From positions 3,981,183 through 4,045,182 of the forward strand of contig JAAOOA010000060.1 of assembly GCA_012861695.1 (NCBI GenBank): 64,000 bases of DNA, in the 5' to 3' direction. The notes beneath the pieces are model-generated. The model saw nothing but the letters and a program-made list of their open reading frames with translations. It was not told where the DNA came from and made no database searches. Source of the stretch: Trematomus loennbergii. Its lineage: Eukaryota; Chordata; Actinopteri; Perciformes; Nototheniidae. Position numbers and translations under genes: made by a program. This document shows, in pieces, positions 25,674-37,299 of this stretch. How positions within the stretch are numbered: position 1 is the stretch's first letter; every line of letters starts with the position of its first letter.

Positions 25674-25945
25674 AACACAGCCTCCACACGGCGGTGGAGC
25701 TTTTCACAGCACCCCAGATGCTTTAGTACCCCTGGCACTTCCCAACGTCCCTGACGTTTTAGTACCCCTGGTACTGGCATGCACATTTACAAGAAATATA
25801 TCCAAACACAGCCTCCACACGGCGGTGGAGCTTTTCACAGCACCCCTGATGCTTTAGTACCCCTGGCACTTTATCACAGCATCCCGGATGCTTTTATCTT
25901 TATCACAGCACCCTTTATGCTTTTATCTTTATCATATTTTCGACA
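25674..25945 (+). repeat. 131-bp tandem duplication
   Basis: ACACAGCCTCCACACGGCGG starts at about 25675 and again at about 25806. Both units continue through TGGAGCTTTTCACAGCACCC and GATGCTTTAGTACCCCTGGC. A shorter TATCACAGCA...GATGCTTTTATCTT pattern follows twice. The ACAAGAAATATATCC end of the first unit reappears as ACGAGAAATATATCC at about 26692, after the LINE fragment. Confidence 0.8.
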
Positions 25946-26034
25946 AGCAGGTCAGCACCATAGTCAAATCCTGCTTTTTTTAAATAAGACTATTGGCCAA
26001 AACCAAGTCGTATTTATCTTTTAAAGACTTATAA

Positions 26035-26690
26035 ATGGTTATTAACGCCTTTGTAACCTTGAGACTGGATTACTACAACGCTCTATACGTGGGTATGGAC
26101 CAGGCCTCAGTTAAACGCCTGCAGCTAGTCCAAAACGCAGCTGCACGTCTTCTGACTGGCCACAAAAAGCGTGACCACATCACCCCAATTCTGGCCTCAC
26201 TACACTGGCTTCCAGTTCGGTTCAGAATTGATTTTAAAATCCTTTTATTTGTTTTTAAAGCACTAAATGGGCTGGCTCCGGCCTATATAGCTGAACTCCT
26301 CCAGCGCTACACCCCAGCCAGAGCTTTAAGTTCTGCTGACCAGCTGCTGCTGGTAGTGCCCAAGACCAGGCTAAAACCAGAGGGCACCGAGCCTTCGCAG
26401 CAGCTGGCCCTAGGCTCTGGAACACTCTGCCCCTCCATGTGAGGTCGGCCCAGACCCTAGGGGTTTTTAAATCTACTCTTAAGACACACTTCTTCTCCCT
26501 GGCCTTCTAGTCAGAGCGGAGCACGACTCCTGGCTTTTCCCTGTGTTTTTTATATATCTGTTGTAATTTATTGTCTTTTATTGTGATTGTAGTAATGTTG
26601 TTTTTATTACATGTACAGCACTTTGGCTCGACCAAAAATCGCTTTTAAATGTGCTTTATAAATAAAACTTGATTTTATTTTATTTGATAT
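26035..26690 (+). pseudogene. L2-like LINE, 3' fragment with RT C-terminus
   Basis: A 135-codon frame holds the C-terminal region shared by L2/CR1 LINE polymerases: LDYYNALYVG, then KRLQLVQNAAARLLTG, then HITPILASLHWLPVRFRIDF and FKALNGLAPAYI. The frame shifts near 26395, and the tail ends in GCTTTATAAATAAAACTTGA. The same motifs, in diverged form, are in the 41-44 kb LINE. It is a 5'-truncated insertion, dead for lack of endonuclease and catalytic RT parts. Confidence 0.88.
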
Positions 26691-26924
26691 TTACGAGAAA
26701 TATATCCTTTGCTCTTTACATATTTCAGTTATCTATATTTTACATTACCTCCTCTGCATCCACCGATACTCACACTTTAACAGTCCTTTCTCTACCTATG
26801 CAGAACAGGCTTCTGCTCACTTTGATCTTGGCCCTGTGAGTATTGGTAGGATGTCTGGAGGAGGTCGCCGCCGTCCTTGGGTCCCTTGGACTCGAAGCCG
26901 GGAGTCACCAATCGTCTTTTTGGA

Positions 26925-26942
26925 ATCACGTAGGGGTCACCA
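26925..26942 (-). promoter_or_regulatory. Primer-binding site resembling tRNA-Trp
   Basis: On the plus strand the 18 bases ATCACGTAGGGGTCACCA match the 3' end of vertebrate tRNA-Trp plus CCA with one mismatch (known ...ATCACGTCGGGGTCACCA). The site lies three bases inside the LTR end, where retroelement minus-strand DNA synthesis is primed. Confidence 0.6.
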
Positions 26943-26945
26943 ATT

Positions 26946-27790
26946 TGTTGCGTTCAAAATTCCAGGAAAACATTACATTGCATTTAGATGACGCTTTTAT
27001 CCAAAGCGACTTACAATAAGTGCATTCGACTAACAAGATACAAACTTGAAGAAAACAGAATCATATAAGTACTAATCAGGTTTCATAGAGCTAAAACATT
27101 TCAAGTTTCAAGAAAACAACTTCTAAGTTTAAATTTATTATTAAGCAAAATATATATATTCACTTGGCCAAGGACTCCGTCCGGTCACAGAAATCACAGG
27201 CAGCAGAGCTGTCAGTCCATTTCCGGAAAGAGCCCCGAACCTCGTGCGACAATACATTTTATTACACAGGGCGTACATTTATGATTGGTCAAGACTAGAT
27301 TAAGAGAAACCGTGGTTTAGACTTGGCTCTCTCTCGTTGGTGCGCAGACTTAGACAAAAGTCTCTTGGCAACACGATCCTTCAATCAACATTCGGCCGGC
27401 TGGCGTAGTCCCTCCCTACTCTGTCTCTATCCTAGTAATTTGTTTTCGCTAACGTTTCTACAGATATAGTGGAAAACCTTCATAATGCTGCTTCTTAGCT
27501 ATGCGTGGGAGCGATGCTCCCATACAACTCAAGGCCGGAGCGATGTCCTGTTTATGAATAACTCTTTGTATTCTTCCAGTATCTGCACCTGACCTTGCTA
27601 CTCTGTATTGCAGGCTAAAAACTTTCTTCTGTGACTTTTCCCTTTGTTTCCTATCCAATCCATCAAACCTTGGGATTGGTGATTTTGTCTATTTATTCCA
27701 AAGTCATAGCAACATAAAATGAGCACAATAAGCTTATAATGTAATAATAAGAATCAGTCTTTCTAATGTTATATAAAAATAGACTCCACA
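26946..27790 (-). mobile_element. LTR of a retroelement (reverse orientation)
   Basis: Read on the minus strand, the segment begins TGTGGAGTCT and ends GAACGCAACA, so it has TG...CA borders, and is followed after three bases by a primer-binding site. It contains an AATAAA-like region (GTAATAAAATG on the minus strand near 27262-27272). A teleost SINE-like stretch (GATGACGCTTTTATCCAAAG at about 26989) lies near its 3' end. Leader sequence follows to about 26760, and no gag, pol or env frame remains. The second LTR is not in the window. Confidence 0.55.
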
Positions 27791-27803
27791 AGAGCTGTAT
27801 ATA

Positions 27804-28162
27804 CACAAAAGGGGAGTTAGTCGGTTCCATAAGAGCCGAGGTGAGTGTTAAATGAGTGTAATGTCAGCTAGCTAACATTAGCTAACAAGGTACACTCTCG
27901 TGTTTTGTTTTAGCAACTCGTTTTCTTGTTAAGAACTGCGTGATCGCTGTGTATGCTGTGGATAACATTAGTGTTGGCAAGGACAAGGTACACAGAAAAC
28001 TAGTTGCTAAAACAAAACACAGGAGTGTACCTTGTTAGCTAATGTTAGCTAGCTGACATTAACGTTACACATTACACTCGTTAAACACTGACACTCACAG
28101 AAACCTTGTACAGCCGGTCCCGCATGCTGGCTCTTACGGAACCGACTAACTCCCCTTTTGTG
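27804..28162. mobile_element. Foldback (palindromic) element, 359 bp
   Basis: The left arm starts CACAAAAGGGGAGTTAGTCG and the right arm ends in its reverse complement. Pairing continues inward through GGTTCC, TAAGAGCC, the GTAACGTT/GTAATGT region, AGCTAGCTAACATTAGCTAA and CAAGGTACACTC on each side to a short loop. TA at 27802-27803 and 28163-28164 fits a TA target duplication. It would fold into a long hairpin if transcribed. No coding capacity. Confidence 0.85.
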
Positions 28163-28244
28163 TAATAGCAGCTCTCAACATGCCCAGACTGTAATGATTT
28201 CCACCTCATTTAATACTGTTCACCTCATTCTGGTGTTGGTGACG

Positions 28245-29911
28245 TGTATTGTGCGCAATAGTATGAAGCTGCAGCGTCGGAGGCTGCACTCTCAGGACCG
28301 CACTCCCAGGACCGCACTCACAGGACCCTAGTTGTTTTGCAACATCGCCACCTAGCGGATTGGATGACCGCAAAAGTAGACATTGTAATGCTTGTTATTA
28401 ACCATCTAAAAATGCATGAAAATCACAAAAGTAGACATTTACATGCATGAAAATATGTTTTTATTATATATTATATTATTATTGTTTATTTTTTACAACA
28501 ACAATTTGTTGTTAATATCAAATGTATTTTGTATGTCAGATGTAAAAGATAGCCTTTTATATTTGTCTTATCAAATTTGACATACAACGTAAATATATAT
28601 ATTGTAGTAATAATGATATCATCTATTTATAATTGTAAATGTATATTGTATATTGTATGTAGACATACATTTATTATATATATCTTTTTATTGTATTACA
28701 CGTTCAAAATAAATCAAATCAAATGTGTCTTTGAAGAGGTGCTAGATTACTGAAAAACAACTGTTAGTGTGTTTATGCACCAGGCTGCAAAAGATAAACA
28801 TGCAATTTGACCGAGAGGCATTTCAGTGCAGAATACATTTATTGGGCACAATTTCCACACTGTGGATTCTTCAATCTGCTGTTGGTCTGCTGTTGACCAC
28901 CTTCTCCTGGGAGATATCCATTCTGGCACTCTGTCGTGGCACTCTGAACACTGGCTGAAGGGTTCCCTCGAGCAAGCTTCTGGTCTCCAGAGTCCAGAAG
29001 GCAAACCTTTGGCCATGCCTTTGAAACAATAAGAACAAGATGTAATCTAAAGTATTGCATAGGGAAAGGCTAAGGCATTGGTGCACAATTGATATGCATT
29101 AATAATCTCAACAGATATTGCCATCCAGAGTCTTACAGCTCTTGTTACTGATGGTCTACTGATCTGTAGATGGTTAACCTAATATAACTAACAGATGTTC
29201 TATTGACATGCTACTGAGTTTGTTGACAGATTGTAGATAATCTACAAGTGACCCTCAAAATAAAGTGTTACTGAAATTAAAACACACATATTGTTAAGGG
29301 CTTTCATACCCTTGTATTTCAAAACGCTCCATGAGAATAATAATAACTGACTAAAACACCTCATGCAATATTGCAAAACATGTCAGAATTATGAGACTGT
29401 CTGATAAACAGTAAACAGACAGTCAGCACAGTTAAGATTATTTACAATGAATTCAAATAGTAATACAATGACTATTAAAGAAGCATTTACACTGAAGACA
29501 GAACTTAGGCTACTGCTGATTTAATGTAGCGGACAGACAGATCATATTGACATGCTTTTGTCATCCTTTGAAGTTTAATTAATTAGCTGACTATAATTAA
29601 TGATCAGAGTTGGGAAGTTTACTTTTTTTTAAATGTAGTAGTTTACAGATGACTAATTACCCTGTTAAAAATGTAATAAGTAATGTAACTGACTATGTAA
29701 CTATTTGTATTGATATTCTAATATTAATTATGGTTATTTTATGTTTTTTGTGAGTCACTTTGGATAAAAGCCTCTGCTAAATAACATAACCATAACATAC
29801 GGTTTCATTAAACAAATAAACAAAAAGGCTAACATTGGTTTTGTTCTGAGAGTGAGGTCCTGAGAGTGCAGTCTCCGACGCTGCAGCTTCATGCTACTCA
29901 TTGTGCGAGAC
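28245..29911. mobile_element. Element with inverted ends around 1.6 kb
   Basis: ATGAAGCTGCAGCGTCGGAG and CTGCACTCTCAGGACC at 28263-28300 recur in reverse complement at about 29860-29895. The left arm adds two degenerate copies of CAGGACCGCACTC. The interior is AT-rich with no convincing transposase. Superfamily unknown, and target duplications not resolved. Confidence 0.6.
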
Positions 29912-30239
29912 CAGAGATGTAGTTCGTTGAGCGGTTTCAAACACAAATAAGTGTAACTTCACAGTTTTACGACAAACTGTGACTTTTTTTATGGAAATTA
30001 TTTTTTAAGATTAACAAACATCATATGTGTAATTCATGGCACAATTGAAACGGGATCGAAAGATAACTTTTCTCTCGCCATTGACTTCAATACATAATTT
30101 TTCCGAAATAAGGTCCCATGGATTTCCCCCGGAAAGGGAGGGACTTCGGCTCTCTATACATTATCTGTTGTTTTACAGAATGCTACATTTGCAAATGTAT
30201 TGTTGATGTAGTACCGAAAATTACTGTACGGACATAAAA

Positions 30240-31590
30240 CACATTTTTTTAAAAACCCAATAAAAAGTAGTGCAAGCTCAGGTGTTAAATAGTCTTATGG
30301 CCTATGGGATGAAACTGTCTCTGAGTCTGGTGGTTTTTCGTCCTGATGCTGCGGTAACGCCTGCCAGACGGCAGCAGACAGAACAGTTTGTTGCTGGGTT
30401 GGTGGGGGTCTTTGATAATGCTGTGGGCTTTCTTCCTGAGCCGCTGGCAGTAGAGGTCCTCCATGGATGGCAGCTCTGTCCTGGTGATGTGCTGTGCAGT
30501 TTTCACTACCCTCTGAGTCTTATGGTTGAGATCGTTGCAACTGCCGTACCAGGCCGTGATGCAGCCAGTCAGGATGCTCTCTATGGTGCCCCTGTAAAAG
30601 GTCAGGATCCTCTCTATGGTGCACCTGTAGAAGGTCAGTATACTCTCTATGGTGCACCTGTAAAAGGTCAGGATACTCTCTATGGTGCCTCTCTATGCAC
30701 CTGTAGAAGGTCAGGATACTCTCTATGGTGCACCTGTAGAAGTTGAAAGAAAACCTTCTGTCGAGCTGTTTTGGTGACAGTGTTTGTGTGATGAGTCCAT
30801 GTCAGGTCCTCAGTGATGTGGACACCGAGGAACCTGAAGCTGCTGACTCTCTCCACAGTAGTCCCATTGATGGTGATAGGGGCGTGTCCCTCTCTCTGCT
30901 GCTACCTGTAATCCACAATCAGCTCCTTGATTTTGCTGATGTTGAGATGGCGGTTGTTATCCAGGCACCGATATATCAGGGTTCTGAATTCCTCTCTGTA
31001 CACTGTCTCGTCGCCATCAGTGATCTTCACGATGGTGTTGGAGCTGTGTGTGGCCACGCAGTCGTGAGTAACAGGGAGTAGAGGAGAGGGCTGAGCGTGC
31101 AGCCTTGAGGGGCTCCGGTGTTGAGGATCAGGGTGGAGGTTGTAATGATTCCCACCCACACTGCCTGGGGTCTGCCCCGTCAGGAAGTTCAGGATCCAAT
31201 CACAGAGGGCGCTGCTGAGACCGAGGTCTCTGAACTTGATGACCAGCTTGGAGGGCACAATGGTGTTGAAAGCTGAACTGTAATCAATGAACAGCATTCT
31301 CACATATGTGTTCCTCTGGTCCAGGTGTGAGAGGGCAGTGTGGATGGTGAGGGCTATGGCGTCGTCCTGTGGACCTGCAGGGGGTCCAGAGAGTCAGGGA
31401 GGGAGGAGGTGATGAATGTTTTGACTAACCGCTCAAAGCACTTCATGATGATGGAGGTGAGTTCTACTTGGCGGTAGTCGTTGAGGCTGGTGATTTTTGA
31501 CTTTTTGGGGACAGAAACGATGGTGTTTGAAACATGTGGGGACTACAGACTCAGCAGTGACCTGTTGAAGATGTCCAATAGGGGATCGAT
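30240..31590 (-). pseudogene. Rex/jockey-like LINE, RT 3' portion, inactivated
   Basis: On the minus strand, frames broken by shifts encode the polymerase core of a non-LTR retrotransposon: a [19 protein letters not shown] fingers motif near 31470, [17 protein letters not shown] near 31290-31240, a GAPQGC motif near 31110 (other frame), and [20 protein letters not shown] in place of the usual ADD box near 31050. KELIVDYR follows at about 30910. The catalytic ADD is not intact. The 3' end lies near 30240 with an AATAAA-like run in reverse. It is 5' truncated, with no endonuclease. Confidence 0.82.
30555..30745 (+). repeat. Tandem expansion inside the LINE 3' coding region
   Basis: Five copies of a unit of about 36 bp containing CTCTCTATGGTGCACCTGTA and GAAGGTCAGGATA, with small variants and one shortened copy. 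In other LINEs of this kind the corresponding segment occurs once, so it arose by local amplification after, or independent of, insertion. Confidence 0.85.
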
Positions 31591-31684
31591 TTCCTGTCAG
31601 TCTATAACACTAACATTTGTATTTTCTTGGCTTGCCAGTGTTTTGTATTTCAATGCGGCATCTACATTAATTTACTTCTGTTGC

Positions 31685-31810
31685 ACTTCTACTGGCTAGC
31701 GTTTCGACACAATGTACGTGATAGGCTGAGGGGTGGGATATTTGAACAATCACAACAGAGCTAGCTAACCAATCAGAGGGTTTCAGACAGAGGGTAAAAA
31801 GTAGACACAC
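31685..31810 (-). repeat. R1 repeat, copy 4, reverse
   Basis: The reverse complement carries ACCCTCTGTCTGAAACC, CTGATTGGTTAGCTAGC, CTCTGTTGTGATTG and GTGTCGAAACGCTAGCCAGT, in the order seen in the 3.1 kb copy. Confidence 0.65.
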
Positions 31811-31834
31811 TCAATACAAACGTTATCTCTGAAA

Positions 31835-31990
31835 ATATATATATCCTTTATTTAACCAAAGTCTCATTGAGATTAAAATCTCTTTTTCAAGAGCGACCTG
31901 GCCAAGAGGGCAGCATGAACAATGTCACAACAAATGAACACAAAACAATAGAGGCAGACGAATGCAGCATGACAGGGCTCCTTTAAGACG
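31835..31990 (-). repeat. LINE 3' tail in reverse
   Basis: Contains CTTTATTTAACCAAAGTCTC, ATTGAGATTAAAATCTC and CAAGAGCGACCTGGCCAAGA, the reverse of a widespread teleost LINE tail that ends ...GGTTAAATAAAG. No coding sequence remains. Confidence 0.6.
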
Positions 31991-33340
31991 TAATGAAACT
32001 ATTTTATTGGCGCTGATTCTTTGTTTTCATCGGAAAGGGGGTGGGGCTGAGATGTGGTAGTGCTGCACTCATGTGGCCAAAATTAGTATTAAAAAAACTA
32101 GAATCTTTGAACAAATTATGGAACTTATACAAAATGATTATGGCAAAACCTTTTTTTTATGTGAGGTCATAAACACAGAAGAGAAAACAAATTAGATCAG
32201 ACATAGAACATGGATTTTCTAGAACTGTTTTCCCCTCATTTACCCTTCAGGACTTCTGTAGCAGCAGGCCCCTTCAGACCGATATCTAGGAAGATGATAA
32301 CCAATGATAACAGCCATTTGATAGGCTGATAACATTTAAATGTGTTGTTGCAAATCAAAACGTGCTGTCAGAAAACAGTGCTCAATTTGTTCTGTTAATA
32401 CAATATAACAATGTACCACTTTACTGTTGCATTTAAAGATACATTTCTATGGTATCCTGTCACATGGTGCACATTATGAATGGAACACTCCAGCACCGGC
32501 GGTTTCAGACATCAGTGTACACATTGTTAATTATAAACTCACGTAATATTCAAAGATGCCTGTAATTGAATGTCCTGCCTCCAATAACGTCAAGGACTCC
32601 AGAGGCCTGCACTAGTAGTGTTGGCATGGAAACTGCACTGAGACTTTTTTTAAATAACTGTATTTAAACATGAGATTTTTTTTCTCTCTTATTTCCTCCC
32701 TGTCTTTTTCTGCCAACATCCTTAGTAACATCCCATTAAGCTTCAATGACCTAAATGTATCCACTTTGGTCAAAACATGAGCTGGAGCTTCTGTGCGTCA
32801 TTCAACGTGTCCTCATCTTTTATTCTGTCCACCTGCTCTTAATTCATCCCGCTTATGACTGAACTTGCCTTGTGCAATGGACAATTAGGTCCAGCTTTTA
32901 ATTGCTTCTGTTTCAGTGCAGCTCAGTTGTTCCTTCTGAGAATGAAACACAGAGCCGATCACTGTTTTAAATGTTGATGTTTTATCCATTCATAAAATAA
33001 ATTTAAATATAAACACTTAAATACTTAATTAATAGTTGTGGCAATATAACCAACAGGTACTTTGGTATTTAAACAACTGCTTCACTTAATGACAATTTAC
33101 TTTAGGCCTGCAAATATTGATAATTCACATTGAAATGTCCATCCCAGTTTCTCAATTTCCAAGCGAATGTCTTACATTTATTTCTGGTTTTAGTTAAAAA
33201 ACCGAAAATATCGGGTTTATTATGCTGGTGATGAGCTTGATAATCTCCATATTTGACATCATTTCCTGCAATGTTTTCATTCAAATGTACTGTAAAAATC
33301 ATACATAATCTAGACTTTGATCATTTTGTACTTGAAATCA
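31990..33340. other. Stretch with no recognised gene
   Basis: Ordinary AT-rich sequence. No exon-like frame, tRNA-like fold or repeat boundary that I can defend. Confidence 0.4.
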
Positions 33341-35721
33341 GGGGAACGGACATTTTTCATTTTCATTTAATCGTTTATTTGGCAGGGACAATGCACAGTA
33401 ATGAACACTTAAAACATTCAAATGTGTCAAGCGTAACAGTGCCAGATTTAGCTTTGAGCTAATTTCCATCCGCAGTCCCTCACATAAAACATTTAAGAAA
33501 ATTACATTTTACAAACATAGCAAAAACAAAATACATGATACACAAAAAGTGCAAAAGAGCAAGAGCAGCACACACAAGTATTTACCACATGGCAGTACAA
33601 TATAGCAGCTACGACATATAAAGTGCAAGAAAATATAAAAGCTACATAAAGTGCAAGAGGAGATACCCCTGTATTGAAGTGCATTTAGCGTGATTGCACG
33701 TCTGTTTGTTTCTCAACCATTATTTTTAGTTGACCTTTAAAGCTATTGAGAGTGGGACAATCCCGTATCTCAGTTGGGAGGCTATTCCAGAATGAGCTGC
33801 CTTTAACGGAGAGGACATTTTGTCCAAAAGTGGTCCGTCTATGGTGGATTTCACAGTCTCCTCTGGTTTCTGACCTAGTGCAGCGTCCAGTGTGTTTTTT
33901 GTGGATGAATTCCCCTAAGGGGGGGGGGGGGGCAGTCCATGTAAACATTTTAAAAAAAACACATACTTTTAAAAGACTTTAAATTGTCAAAACTCAATAA
34001 ATTGTGTTTTTCTAGGATGGTACAGTGGTGGTATGAATTTGTCTTTCTGTCAAACACCTTGATAGCTCTCTTGTACAGCTGTTCTATGGGTTTCAGGTTT
34101 GTGGCACAAGCAAACGACCAGTTTGTAAAACAGTATTCAATGTGGGATAGAATCATACAGTGGAGGTATGACTTTGCAGCATTGACAGTTAAGAAAGGTC
34201 TGTTTTGTTAAAATGTTGCAAGTTGAATTTAATGGTATTGGATACTTTCTTAATGTTTCTTAAAAGTCAAGTTCGAGTCCAGTATGACTCCAAGATACTT
34301 GAAGTGGGGGACTAGTTCTAATTCTGCTCCGTTTAAAAACACATTGGATCCTTCGATTTTGACTGGTCGTTTACTGAACATCATGCATACTGTTTTTTTG
34401 CATTTAACTGTAAGCAAATGTTGTTCAGCCAGTGTTGAACCTTGTCCAATGCATTTGAGAGACAAGATGTGATAATTTCAGTATTTTTCCCCTGTACAAA
34501 GATGACCGCATCATCGGCATACATTTGCACATTCAACTCAGGACATACATCATTCATGTACAGTAAAACAGTAATGGTCCAAGAATGGAACCTTGTGGAA
34601 CCCCAACAGGGTTGACAAGGTAGGGGGATTTGGTACCGTTGACCAAAACACACTGTTTTCTGTTCGATAAGTAAGACTCAACCCACTGTATTGAATCTGC
34701 CGAAAAATTGAAATAAGTCAGCTTTGTAAGGAGCACTTGGTGGTCAACAGTGTCAAAAGCCTTCCTGAGATCAAGGAAGACAGCACCTACATATGGGCTC
34801 GTGTCCAAAATAGATTTAACCTTTTCCACAAAGACACAGTTAGCTGTCTCAGTGGAGTGGTGAGCACTAAAACCAAACTGCATTGGGTGGAGTGGAGCGA
34901 AACCTTTATCTAAATGTTTGGTGATTAGTTTTGACACCCATTTCTCAGCTATCTTAGAGACACAGGGGAGGATGCTGATTGGTCTGTAGTTGGACATCAT
35001 TGCCTTATCCCCAGATTTAAAAATCGGTGTCACATGGCCACCTTCCAGGATGATGGAACTTCCCTCGTGCTAATAGATAGATTTACTAGCATACTAATTG
35101 GTTTTATTAGACCGTCAATATTTGTCTTTATAAAGTTGGTGTCTAAATCATCTGCATCCCTAGCTTAGGACCTTTTAACCCTAAGATTATATTTTTTACC
35201 TCCACCTCTGTGATTTCCTCCAGGTCAAAAACTGGATGTGTATCCACAGTCGGGCTATGGGAGACCTCAGATGGCGGGAAGAGCTTTGTGATGTCCAGAG
35301 CACTATTTATAAAATACTAATTTAGAGAGCTGGCCAACACTGCAGGGTCTTTTATCAGGGCATCATTGATTTTTTATTCTAGAGCATTATTTTCCTGTTT
35401 CTTATGTTTACCTAATAGTTTATTTAGGATTTGCCAAACGTTTTTACTGTTACCTTTCGCACCTTCAATTATGTTGATGAAAAAGTTTGCTTTGGCCTGT
35501 CTTATTGTTTGTGTTACCTTGTTACGAGCATGAGTGAATTTCTGTCTGTCAGTGGATAGTCCGGATTTCAAGCTCTGCTTTAATAGTTGGTCTCTGGATT
35601 TCATTAAATTCCTGCACTGTAGATTCAGCCAGGGAAGATGATGTTCCTTCCTGTCCCTAAGGCACCCTTTCCTTGAGAAGGAAGACATTGCATCATTCAT
35701 TGATTCACAGATTACTGTTTT

Positions 35722-36090
35722 TGTCACGATCTGTCTGTGTTGTGTTTTGTCTTGTCTTTTTCTGTCTTTGGTTTCCTGTTTTATTTTGAAAAGTGTTCAC
35801 CCCCCGTCATGCCTGTTGCTTCCTGTCTCTGTGTTCCCTCCTACCTGATTACCCGATTGTGTTCACCTGGTGCCCCTGTGTTTTCTCCTCCCTCCTCACC
35901 TGTGTCTTGTTTGTGTGATTAGTCTTGTGTGTATTTTAGTTCTGGTTTTTCTGTCTGTCATTGTTAGTTCCTTGTTTGTCTTTGACTGTGTCACAGGGTA
36001 GTGTTCTGTCTTCTACTTTGTTACCTTGGATTAAAAGAATTATCTTGGAAATCTGCATTTGGGTCCTGCCTGCTTCACTCAACCCTGACA
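35722..36090. mobile_element. LTR-like block inside the reverse LINE
   Basis: A 369-bp segment beginning TGTCACGATCTGTC and ending CAACCCTGACA, with TG...CA borders and mirrored TGTCA ends, interrupting the LINE between its endonuclease and later regions. Flanks GTTTT and GATTT are at best an imperfect 5-bp duplication. The LINE sequence does not continue directly across, so a deletion accompanied or followed insertion. A solo LTR is the leading idea. Confidence 0.45.
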
Positions 36091-36439
36091 GATTTCACAT
36101 AAAGCAACACACCCCCTCCTTTTCCCTTCAGTCTGTCCTTCCTAAACACATTATATCCTGCCATAGATACAAGAGTGGATGGTGACGACTGTTTTAGCCA
36201 AGATTCAGATATTCCCAAACAGTCAATATTGGACTCAAGGAGGAGATGTTCTAGCTGTTCATGTTTATTGCAGATGCTGCGGAAATTTAAATGTCCACTG
36301 AATAGTCCCTTCGGCTTGCACCAAGGATCCCACACTGTTTTTGCTTGATTCACTGTTTGAAAATGTTTGTGCAATGGTGTTTTTTAAATACAGGATTTCT
36401 AGGCTTTACCTCGGTGCCGTTGTTGATAGTGGAGCAGTC

Positions 36440-36960
36440 AAAGCTAGCTGGTGGTTTATGGATCTCTGCCGCTAGGCTGCTAGCCATCGGCGCGGTCCTG
36501 CAGTCCTTCGATGGTGTGGATGTTGGTCGTGCTGCTAGGCCAGCAGCCGTCAGCGCGAGACCACAGAGACCCGCCGGCAGAGCTAGCTGTTCAGCTAGCC
36601 GGCCTTTCTGAAGCCAGTCCGGTGGTGTCCGGTGGTGCGAGAATCTCCGCTGCTAGGCCGCTAGCCCTCGGTGCGGATCCGTAGTTCTCCGATGGTGTGG
36701 AAGCTATCCGTCCTCCTCTGAAGCCAGCCGGCGGTGTGTGGATCTCAGCTGCTCGGCCACCAGCCCTCGGCATGGACCCGTAGTCCTCTGGTGGTGTGAG
36801 TAGAGGTCCTGCTGCTAGGCCGGCAGCCATCGGCGCGAGACCGCAGAGACCCGCCGTGGTGCTAGCTGCTCAGCTAGCCAGCCTCTTCGGAAGCCTACTG
36901 ATGGCGTGTGGAGCTCAGCGGCTGGGCCGTCAGCCGTCAGGTTGATGGTGACGCCGTGAC
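36440..36960. repeat. GC-rich repeated region in the LINE 5' part
   Basis: Recurring modules such as GCTGCTAGGC, GCGAGACC(A/G)CAGAGACCCGC, CTAGCTG(T/C)TCAGCTAGCC and GAAGCC lie between the LINE start motif and its endonuclease. On the minus strand they read as repeated GFR.G, AAE.HTPP and YGS.PRA peptide blocks. The unit is over 100 bp and diverged. Confidence 0.7.
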
Positions 36961-37299
36961 CCGGACACGGGTGGATATCTCCCGAGAGCAAGAGACACAG
37001 CAGAGCCAATAGCCCAATATTCTCCTCTTTTCGTTTTAAACCCTTTTTTTGTTTGAGGGAGTCTGCCAGGAGTGCCAGATGAATGAACTGTAGATAATAT
37101 GCCGACCATGGCCGAAGTGCTTGATATTCAACGATGTTGCTGGTGCAGACAATGATGTATCCTCAACATGTTGTTTTACCATGGGGCAAGATGAGTGGTG
37201 TAGCTACACAGAGGTTTGGGATTTAGGACAATCATGCAGAGATAGATTGCTGCCACTGCGCCAGAACTGCCTGCCACCATCTTGGGAACTTATAAAGAG

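Larger units (their letters stand above)
33345..37010 (-). mobile_element. Reverse L2/CR1-like LINE, nearly full span but broken
   Basis: From right to left on the minus strand: an LCLLLSGDIHPCPGH start motif near 36990 (compare the SGD[IV]HPNPGP start of many LINE proteins); a GC-rich repeated region; an endonuclease piece with LNFRSICNKHEQLEHLL, CLGISESWL and GGGVLLYVK (36280-36110); a foreign block (35722-36090); a linker region (35727-35374); an RT region with NYRPISILPCVSKIAEK, FLDLRKAFDTVDH and GVPQGSILGPLLF (35033-34554); QMYADDAVIFVQG (about 34520); and a C-terminus with FWNSLPTEIRDC (33780). The tail reverses TTTATTTGGCAGGGACAATG. Several frameshifts and the foreign block make it inactive. 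Confidence 0.88.
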
